The translations under genes were made by a program, and so were the position numbers. Shown here one piece after another: positions 58,419 to 64,000 of a DNA stretch of 64,000 bases. This DNA comes from Aureimonas psammosilenae (GTDB taxonomy: Bacteria > Pseudomonadota > Alphaproteobacteria > Rhizobiales > Rhizobiaceae). Position 1 is the stretch's first letter, and each line of letters begins with the position of its first letter. Below the pieces are notes generated by a model. That model ran no database searches and was not told the DNA's origin. It was given only the letters and a program-made list of their open reading frames with translations. The stretch covers positions 186,001 through 250,000 of the forward strand of contig NZ_WEZG01000006.1 of the NCBI RefSeq assembly GCF_009176975.1. Reading direction: 5' to 3'.

Positions 58419-59071
58419 CGGTGGCACAGCGAACAGTCGAGAAGGCGGGACTTGTCGATGCCGTGCGTGGCGACGAGCGCGCGGCCCTTTTCCTCCTGAT
58501 CGGAGGGCGGCTTCCAATGGAAGTCGTAGATCGCGTCGGCTGGCCGAAGCTGCTTTTCCGGGGCCTTATGGCAGTCGAGGCACCAGCCCATGGTCATCGG
58601 CGCGGCTTTGCGGATCAGCGGCATGGCGGTCACGTCGCCGTGGCAGGAGGAGCAGCCGACGCCGTTGTTCACATGGACCGAATGGTTGAAGTAAACGTAG
58701 TCCGGCAGGTTGTTGACGCGGTGCCAGCTCAAAGGCTTGTTTTGCCCTAAGCTTTCGCGCACCGGCGCCAGCATGGCGGCATTGGTCCAGATCTGCGAAT
58801 GGCAGCTCATGCAGGTTTGCGTCGCGGGCATCCCCGCGAAGGCCGTCTTCTCGACTTGGCTGTGGCACATGGCGCAGCCGATGCCGAGCTGGCGCACGTG
58901 ATGCTCGTGGCTGAAGGGCGGCACCTGATCGACCGTTTCGTGCTGGCCTGTAATGTAGGGCGAGCCCATCAGGAGATAGGCGAAGATCACCAGCGCGAAG
59001 GGGCCGAGCGCCAGGGAAACCAGCGCCATGCGGGCATAGGTCGTCGCTCCCGGCTGGAAAATCTGCGCCAT
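58415..59071 (-). CDS. actA: alternative complex III subunit ActA, pentahaem cytochrome c
   Basis: A 218-residue membrane-anchored cytochrome. One N-terminal TM helix (MALVSLALGPFALVIFAYLLM) precedes five CXXCH sites: CAMCH, CMSCH, CSSCH, CLDCH and CSLCH. Histidines such as FSHEHHVRQ and YFNHSVHVNN can be the distal ligands. The length and haem count match ActA. It is the first gene of the 12-gene act-cta operon. Confidence 0.95.
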   Translation of the reverse strand: MAQIFQPGATTYARMALVSLALGPFALVIFAYLLMGSPYITGQHETVDQVPPFSHEHHVRQLGIGCAMCHSQVEKTAFAGMPATQTCMSCHSQIWTNAAMLAPVRESLGQNKPLSWHRVNNLPDYVYFNHSVHVNNGVGCSSCHGDVTAMPLIRKAAPMTMGWCLDCHKAPEKQLRPADAIYDFHWKPPSDQEEKGRALVATHGIDKSRLLDCSLCHR

Positions 59072-59413
59072 GCGGGGGAGGTCAGACGGCCTGCCCCGGC
59101 CCGCGCACGGCGAGCGAGGTTCGTTGATTCAACATCGGCATTCCCCCTTCGACAAGGGGAACTGGCCTAGTTTGGAATGATCTCAACCTGGGCAGGCGAG
59201 GCGGCGAACGAAATCCACGTTACGATAGCGTAGACGGCTACAGGAACTTGCCCCTTCGAGCCTTGCGAAGGCTCGGATCGAGAATCCATTCGGCGCTGTC
59301 GTTCCAGACATCTATCCTTGGTGATCCACCCATCCACCACGTCGACGCGGTCGACATGGCGATTGTTGTCCCTTCGCCGAGGCGCTTCGGCCCTCCTCCC
59401 CTATCTCGTCGAC
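59072..59413. other. 342-base promoter region between act operon and phosphoesterase
   Basis: No gene is apparent. It must hold the act-cta promoter (leftward). Visible repeats are GTTGA-T-TCAAC at 59123-59133 and an imperfect TTCCCC..GGGGAA hairpin near 59145-59165. Neither matches an exact known operator, including the FNR/FixK box. Confidence 0.55.
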
Positions 59414-59932
59414 ATGATCTTCTTCACCGCCGACACGCATTTCAACGACCCGCGCGTGCTTCGTCTCGACCGCCGCCCCTTCGCCAACCTCGAAGAACAC
59501 GACGCGGCGCTGGTCGCCAACTGGAACGAGGCCGTGGGTTCAGGGGATACGGTGTTCCATCTCGGCGATTTCGCGCGCGGGACAAGCGAAGCGAAGGCCG
59601 CGCTCCTGTCCCGGCTCAATGGGCTGAAGCACCTGATACACGGCAACAACGACGACGCGGAAACGCATGGCGCTGCCGGCTGGCAGAGCGTCGCAGCCTA
59701 TGCCGAGATCGAGGTGGACGAGCGCCATCTCGTTCTTTGCCACTACGCCTTTCGCACTTGGAACGGCATGGGCCGGGGCGCGATCAACCTTCACGGCCAT
59801 TCCCATGCGCGCTTGAAGCCCATGCCGCGCCAGTTCGATGTCGGCGTCGACGCCTTTCCGTTCCGCCCGGTGACGCTTGCGCAGATTCTCGCCTCGCGAA
59901 AAGGGGGCAAGGCCATCGGGCCGGCGACCTGA
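59414..59932 (+). CDS. small metallophosphoesterase
   Basis: A 172-residue calcineurin-like phosphoesterase: FTADTHFNDPRV (DxH), HLGDFARG (GD), HGNNDD (GNxD/N) and HGHSHARLKP (GHxH). Such single-domain phosphoesterases cleave phosphodiesters, but the substrate is unknown. The ATG at 59414 begins the domain directly; an in-frame start at 59318 adds a non-conserved leader. It diverges from the act operon. Confidence 0.88.
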   Translation: MIFFTADTHFNDPRVLRLDRRPFANLEEHDAALVANWNEAVGSGDTVFHLGDFARGTSEAKAALLSRLNGLKHLIHGNNDDAETHGAAGWQSVAAYAEIEVDERHLVLCHYAFRTWNGMGRGAINLHGHSHARLKPMPRQFDVGVDAFPFRPVTLAQILASRKGGKAIGPAT

Positions 59933-59983
59933 CGTCGCCTTGCCGCGCCCCCGCTTGGCATGGCAATCCGGGGTTTCAGACCA

Positions 59984-61393
59984 ATGGCGGACAAACGAGC
60001 GGCAAGCATGCTGGAGCGCGAGCTCGATTTCGAGGAGCCGGCAAGGATCGCGGCGCATCTCGCCGAGCGGCCGGGCTTCGCCTTTCTCCACAGCGCCGCG
60101 AGTTCCGGCGGTTTGGGGCGCTATTCATTCATCGGCATCGAGCCCTTCGCGCGCTTCCATGTTCGAAACGGGGTCGCCTTCTGGAACGGCGAAGACCTGC
60201 CCGAACCGCCCCTGGACGCCTTGCGCGACGTTCTCGCCCGCTTTCGCTTCGAGCGACGCAGCGCCTTTCCTTTCGAAGGGGGTGCGATCGGCTATGTCGC
60301 CTATGATTTCGGCCGCCGGCTGGAGCGGCTGGCCGAGCCCGCTCAGCCCGCCTTTGGCGACGAGATATGCTTCGACTTCCACGATCTCGTTCTCGCCTTC
60401 GACGCGCAGGAACGGCGCTGCAGCCTTTTCTCCTCCGGCATGGATGTGGACGGCAAGGCGAGCCATGCCCATGCCGAGGCACGGCTGGCCCATGCCCTCG
60501 CGCTTCTCCGCGCCCCGAAACGAGCGCGAGCTGAAACGCCCGAGACCGGCGCGGCCGGCCCCTTCGTATCGAACTTCACGGCGGAAGCCTATGCCGCCGC
60601 CGTGGAGCGCGTGAAGGAGCATATCCGCGCCGGCGACATCTATCAGGCGAACATCTCGCAGCGCTTCGAAGCCCCGCTCGGCTCCCGCTTCGACGCCTTC
60701 GCCTTCTTCCAGCGGCTGGCGCAGGTGAACCCCGCGCCCTTCGCCGCCTTTCTGCGTTTCAACGACCTCGCGATCGCCTCCGCCTCGCCCGAACTCTTTT
60801 TGCGCTGCCGCAACGGGCAGGTCGAAACCCGGCCGATCAAGGGCACCGCGCCCCGCTCGCCCGACCCGGCCGAGGACGCGCGCCGCGCCGCCGCCCTCGT
60901 CGCCTCGGAAAAGGACCGGGCGGAGAACGTGATGATCGTCGATCTCCTGCGCAACGACCTGTCGCGCGCCTGCCGGCCGGGCACGGTGGAGGTGCCGGTG
61001 CTGTGCGGGCTGGAATCCTACGCTTCCCTGCATCACCTCACCTCCGTCGTCACCGGCTGTTTGAAGCCCAGCTTCGACGCGGTGGATCTTCTCGCTGCCA
61101 CCTTTCCCGGCGGCTCGATCACCGGCGCGCCGAAGCTGAAGGCCATGGACATCGTCACCGCGATCGAAGGCACGGCACGCGGCGTTTATTGCGGCGCGAT
61201 CGGCTTTCTCGGCTTCGACGGCGACATGGACCTCAACATCGCGATCCGCACCGTCGCGATCGAGGAAGGGCGCGCGGTCTTTCAGGCCGGCGGCGGCGTC
61301 ACCCTTCTCTCGGACGGCGAGGCCGAATATGCCGAAACGCTTCTCAAAGCGCGGCGCATCTTCGAGGCCTTCGGCGTGGAAGGGGCGCCATGA
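59984..61393 (+). CDS. pabB: aminodeoxychorismate synthase component I
   Basis: A 469-residue chorismate-binding enzyme. N-terminal region ERELDFEEPARIAAHLAERPGFAFL, then the catalytic domain with HIRAGDIYQANISQRFEAP, ETRPIKGTAPRSPDP, ENVMIVDLLRNDLSRACRPGTVEVP, and FPGGSITGAPKLKAMDIV. The PIKGT motif marks PabB rather than TrpE. It aminates chorismate with ammonia from PabA. The ATG at 59984 is preferred by position; ATG 60008 is an alternative. pabA overlaps its stop. Confidence 0.94.
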   Translation: MADKRAASMLERELDFEEPARIAAHLAERPGFAFLHSAASSGGLGRYSFIGIEPFARFHVRNGVAFWNGEDLPEPPLDALRDVLARFRFERRSAFPFEGGAIGYVAYDFGRRLERLAEPAQPAFGDEICFDFHDLVLAFDAQERRCSLFSSGMDVDGKASHAHAEARLAHALALLRAPKRARAETPETGAAGPFVSNFTAEAYAAAVERVKEHIRAGDIYQANISQRFEAPLGSRFDAFAFFQRLAQVNPAPFAAFLRFNDLAIASASPELFLRCRNGQVETRPIKGTAPRSPDPAEDARRAAALVASEKDRAENVMIVDLLRNDLSRACRPGTVEVPVLCGLESYASLHHLTSVVTGCLKPSFDAVDLLAATFPGGSITGAPKLKAMDIVTAIEGTARGVYCGAIGFLGFDGDMDLNIAIRTVAIEEGRAVFQAGGGVTLLSDGEAEYAETLLKARRIFEAFGVEGAP

Positions 61394-61974
61394 CCCTTCT
61401 CGTGATCGACAACTACGATTCCTTCGTCTTCAACATCCTGCGCTATTGCGCAGAGCTCGGGCACGAAAGCCGCATCCGCCGCAACGACGAGATCACGGTC
61501 GCGGAGATCGAGGCGATGGCCCCGTCCGCGATCCTGATCTCGCCCGGCCCTTCCACGCCGGGGCAAGCGGGCGTGTCGTTGGCCGCGATCCGCGCCTTTT
61601 CCGGCCGCACACCCATTCTCGGCATCTGCCTCGGGCATCAATGCCTCGGCGAGGTCTTCGGGGGGCGGACGGTGCGCGCCCGCGAGCCGATGCACGGGCG
61701 CGCGAGCGTGCTTCGACATGACGGTGCCGGGCTCTTCGCCGGCCTGCCGAGCCCGATGCGCGTCGGGCGCTATCATTCGCTGATCGTGGAAGGAGGACCC
61801 GCCATGGAGGAGCATCTGACCGTCACCGCGCGCTCGGCGGAAGGCGAGATCATGGCGCTCGCCCATCGCCGGCACCCGACATTCGGGGTGCAGTTCCATC
61901 CCGAATCCGTTCTGTCCGAACACGGCCACGCGCTTCTGGCGAATTTCTTCCGCCTCGGCGGGGTAAAACCATGA
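61390..61974 (+). CDS. pabA: aminodeoxychorismate synthase component II (glutamine amidotransferase)
   Basis: A 194-residue class I amidotransferase: VIDNYDSFVFNILRYCAELG, ISPGPSTPGQAGVS, the nucleophile in LGICLGHQCLGEVFGG, and the His-Glu pair in FGVQFHPESVLSEHG. It releases ammonia from glutamine for PabB. Coupled to pabB and pabC by four-base ATGA overlaps. The context makes PabA more likely than TrpG. Confidence 0.94.
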   Translation: MTLLVIDNYDSFVFNILRYCAELGHESRIRRNDEITVAEIEAMAPSAILISPGPSTPGQAGVSLAAIRAFSGRTPILGICLGHQCLGEVFGGRTVRAREPMHGRASVLRHDGAGLFAGLPSPMRVGRYHSLIVEGGPAMEEHLTVTARSAEGEIMALAHRRHPTFGVQFHPESVLSEHGHALLANFFRLGGVKP

Positions 61975-62849
61975 CCGTCTGGCTCGACGGCGAGCGGTGT
62001 GAGACCCCGCGCATTCCCTTCGATCCGGCCGACCGGGGCCTTCTTCTCGGCGACGGCCTCTTCGATACGAGCCTCGTTCTCGGCGGGCGCGTCGTCTGGC
62101 GGGAAGCCCATCTCGAACGCCTCCAAGCCGCCTGCCGAACCCTCGGTATTCCCCTCGACCCGGACCTTGCCGCGCGCAGCATGGACATGGCGGCAGAAGA
62201 CGCCGGAACCGGCTCGGTGCGCGTCACCGTCACCCGCGGGAGCGGGCCGCGCGGCCTTCTTCCCCCGCCCGAGCCGCGCCCGACGATCCTGGCCGCAAAC
62301 GCGGCCGGTTCGCCAGCCCTCGCCTTCGCGCCCATCCGCCTTTGGCCGACCGCGATCCGCCGCAACGAGACCTCCCCCGCCTCGCGAGTGAAGGCGCTGA
62401 ACTATCTCGACGCGGTTCTGGCGCTCGGTGAAGCGCGCCGGCACGATTGCGACGAGACCTTGTTTTTGAACACCGCCGGCCATGTCGCCTGCTGCGGAGC
62501 CGGCAACCTCTTCGCCTTGACGGGAAACAGTCTCGCGACGCCGCCCTTGTCCGACGGCGTCCTGCCCGGCATCGCGCGGGGCGCGATCCTGCGCCTCGCG
62601 CCTCGGATCGGTCTTTGCCCCCGCGAAATCTCCTTGTCGCCGGACGATATCCGGGCGGCCGATGCTCTTTTCCTGACCAACAGCCTGCGCCTGCTCGCGC
62701 CGGTGTCGGCGCTGGGCCAGCATGTCTTTCCGCCCGGCCCCGCGACCTCGACCCTTCGCCGCCTCGCGGAAATCCTGTGCGACGATATCGAGGAAAGCTG
62801 CGGGCTAAGCTCGGCCTCCCCGCTCCAGCCGGGCCGCATCGGCGCCTGA
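61971..62849 (+). CDS. pabC: aminodeoxychorismate lyase-like PLP enzyme (fold type IV)
   Basis: A 292-residue class IV aminotransferase-like protein: VWLDGERCETPRIPFDPADRGLLLGDGLFDTSLVLGG, the PLP lysine in SRVKALNYLDAVLALGEAR, and DETLFLNTAGHVACCGAGNLFAL. Its place after pabB-pabA argues for PabC, which makes p-aminobenzoate for folate, over branched-chain or D-amino-acid aminotransferases of the same fold. Start overlaps pabA stop (ATGA). Confidence 0.85.
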   Translation: MTVWLDGERCETPRIPFDPADRGLLLGDGLFDTSLVLGGRVVWREAHLERLQAACRTLGIPLDPDLAARSMDMAAEDAGTGSVRVTVTRGSGPRGLLPPPEPRPTILAANAAGSPALAFAPIRLWPTAIRRNETSPASRVKALNYLDAVLALGEARRHDCDETLFLNTAGHVACCGAGNLFALTGNSLATPPLSDGVLPGIARGAILRLAPRIGLCPREISLSPDDIRAADALFLTNSLRLLAPVSALGQHVFPPGPATSTLRRLAEILCDDIEESCGLSSASPLQPGRIGA

Positions 62850-62869
62850 GGCAGGCAGCGCCTTTCCCG

Positions 62870-63421
62870 TCAAAGCCGGCCATCGGTGAGGTCTTTGAGA
62901 TCGGCGAAGATCGACTGCCATTCGTCGGATTCGATCGGGAGAAGCCCTAGAAAGCGCAGATAGAACGCGCCCTCGTTGGCGAGAAACGCGAGCCTTGCCC
63001 GGCGCGCCTCTTCGCTGTCGGGCTTCAAGCCTTCGAGGCGTCCTTCATACCAGCGACGCGCGGTGACGGCGGCGTCGGGTTGCTGGAGCAGCATGGCGAG
63101 GAGGCTTGCCACCCGCGCCTGCGCGAACTCGTCGTAGCTGCGGGTCGCTTCGATATGCGCCCTGATCTTGCCGAGCGGCGACGGGTCCTTTCCGGCAAAA
63201 TCGTGGAAGCGCTTCTCGTCCTCGGCCATCCACCGGTCGAACATCGCGGCGATCATCGCTTCCTTCGTTCCGAAGCACGATTGGACGCCGCCCTTGGTGA
63301 TGCCGGCAGCCTCCGCCACGGTGCCGATCGTCAGCGCGCCCGCGCCGCGCGAGGCGACGATCTCTTCGGCGGCATCCAGCACCATGTTCCGGTCGATGGA
63401 GTTTCGGCGTCCCACGGGCAC
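62870..63421 (-). CDS. TetR-family transcriptional regulator
   Basis: A 183-residue regulator. The N-terminal helix-turn-helix reads IDRNMVLDAAEEIVASRGAGALTIGTVAEAAGITKGGVQSCFGTKEAMIAAMFDRW. A helical ligand domain follows, with a C-terminal part like the TetR_C_37/YbjK group. The GTG at 63421 is chosen because AAGGGA lies just before it. A perfect 16-bp palindrome lies between it and the divergent exporter gene, so it probably controls both. Confidence 0.9.
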   Translation of the reverse strand: MPVGRRNSIDRNMVLDAAEEIVASRGAGALTIGTVAEAAGITKGGVQSCFGTKEAMIAAMFDRWMAEDEKRFHDFAGKDPSPLGKIRAHIEATRSYDEFAQARVASLLAMLLQQPDAAVTARRWYEGRLEGLKPDSEEARRARLAFLANEGAFYLRFLGLLPIESDEWQSIFADLKDLTDGRL

Positions 63422-63437
63422 TGTCCCTTGCTTTTTG

Positions 63438-63453
63438 AAATACGATCGTATTT
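63438..63453. promoter_or_regulatory. TetR operator
   Basis: AAATACGATCGTATTT is a perfect 16-bp palindrome, 16 bases from the TetR start and 58 bases from the exporter start. It is the only AT-rich patch between the two divergent genes and is a typical TetR-family site. Confidence 0.75.
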
Positions 63454-63511
63454 ATATGCCGGCATCCGCAGGAGGGAAAGCCTCCTCGGAGCTTGCAAAG
63501 AAGGTGACGGC

Positions 63512-63829
63512 ATGGCTTGGCTCTATCTCGTTCTCGCGGGACTTTTCGAGATCGGATGGCCCGTCGGACTGAAGATGGCGCAGAACCCGGCCTCGCGCCT
63601 CAGCGGGATCGCCATCGCGGTGTTCTTCATGCTGGTCAGCGGCGTCATGCTCTGGCTGGCGCAGCGCCAGATCCCCATCGGCACGGCTTATGCGATCTGG
63701 ACCGGCATCGGCGCGGCCGGCACCTTCTTTATCGGCGTCACCGTTTACGGCGACCCGACATCCGTCGCACGCTTCGTCGGCGTCGCCTTGATCCTCGGCG
63801 GCGTGGTCACGCTGAAGCTCGCGCACTGA
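63512..63829 (+). CDS. SMR-family exporter, Gdx/SugE-like
   Basis: A 105-residue, four-TM small multidrug resistance protein. The essential Glu13 is in AGLFEIGWPVGLKMA, and TAYAIWTGIGAAGTFFIG and GVALILGGVVTLKLAH match the SugE/Gdx branch, which exports guanidinium in known members. AAGG precedes the ATG at 63512 at good spacing. Control is probably by the divergent TetR protein rather than a guanidine riboswitch, none being visible in the 70-base leader. Confidence 0.88.
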   Translation: MAWLYLVLAGLFEIGWPVGLKMAQNPASRLSGIAIAVFFMLVSGVMLWLAQRQIPIGTAYAIWTGIGAAGTFFIGVTVYGDPTSVARFVGVALILGGVVTLKLAH

Positions 63830-63836
63830 TCGAGCC

Positions 63837-64000
63837 TCAAGCCGCCTTCGGATAGCGCATGTGCCGCCGGAAGCTCGACGGCGTCGAGCCGAAATGGCTG
63901 CGGAAGGAGCGGTGGAACTGGCTCACCGAGCCGAAACCCGTCTCGAAGGCGATCGTCGCCAGATCCTTGCGCGTCGATAGAAGCAGCGTCTGCGCCGCCA
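63837..64000 (-). CDS. AraC-family regulator, C-terminal end only
   Basis: Only the last 54 codons lie in the window: a second helix-turn-helix of AraC type, IAFETGFGSVSQFHRSFRSHFGSTPSSFRRHMRYPKAA (residues read from positions 63840-63960). The frame continues beyond the right edge. It is convergent with the exporter gene, seven bases apart. Confidence 0.85.
   Translation of the reverse strand, partial: AAQTLLLSTRKDLATIAFETGFGSVSQFHRSFRSHFGSTPSSFRRHMRYPKAA

Noticed and set aside
59123-59133. Possible FNR/FixK site GTTGATTCAAC
   Set aside because: The FNR/FixK box needs TTGAT-N4-ATCAA; the half-sites here are too close together.

Overview
The window is about 64 kb of GC-rich DNA from an alphaproteobacterium. 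The gene content fits the Hyphomicrobiales (Rhizobiales): glnK-amtB near ftsK and lolA, a cysI-DUF934-cysH-cysD-cysN sulfur operon, an imuA-imuB-dnaE2 mutasome and GAAC-N7-GAAC SOS signalling. The family cannot be fixed by eye; an Aurantimonadaceae-like origin is a guess. I saw no rRNA, tRNA, CRISPR array, complete insertion sequence or replication origin. Genes are packed tightly, and many neighbours share a 4-base ATGA or GTGA stop/start overlap, so long translationally coupled operons are the rule.

Layout. 1-2.7 kb: a truncated Nramp-like transporter, a protein methyltransferase and a LolA-like carrier. 3-12 kb: a MOSC protein, FtsK, amtB-glnK behind a probable sigma-54 promoter, a TesB thioesterase and a ubiquinone hydroxylase. 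12.2-18.3 kb: an assimilatory sulfate reduction operon whose CysN has an unusual hydrophobic tail and is coupled to a 43-residue membrane protein. 18.3-19.1 kb: an AT-rich islet with one orphan gene. 19.1-23 kb: aroA, asd and a probably Zur-controlled COG0523 GTPase. 23-30.2 kb: an MFS symporter, leuB, an MscS-like channel, a Rid protein and leuD, with higBA and hicAB toxin-antitoxin modules between them. 30.2-32.1 kb: a zincin, an OpgC-like membrane protein and a small lipoprotein. 32.2-38.3 kb: the SOS-controlled imuA-imuB-dnaE2 operon.

38.5-59.1 kb is a respiratory region with two different haem-copper oxidases. The plus-strand cluster has CoxB with a fused cytochrome c domain, a CoxA-CoxC fusion, two membrane proteins (one CtaG-like) and a triheme cytochrome c. 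The minus-strand cluster is a 12-gene operon encoding a full alternative complex III (ActABCDEF), a single-TM protein, a Sco-like copper chaperone and a four-subunit caa3 oxidase. Together these could carry electrons from quinol to oxygen without a bc1 complex. A secreted SH3 protein, a class I PPK2 and a glycosyltransferase lie between the two clusters.

59.4-64 kb: a small metallophosphoesterase, a pabB-pabA-pabC operon for p-aminobenzoate (folate), a TetR regulator divergent from a Gdx/SugE-type small multidrug resistance exporter with a perfect palindromic operator between them, and the C-terminal end of an AraC regulator cut by the window edge.
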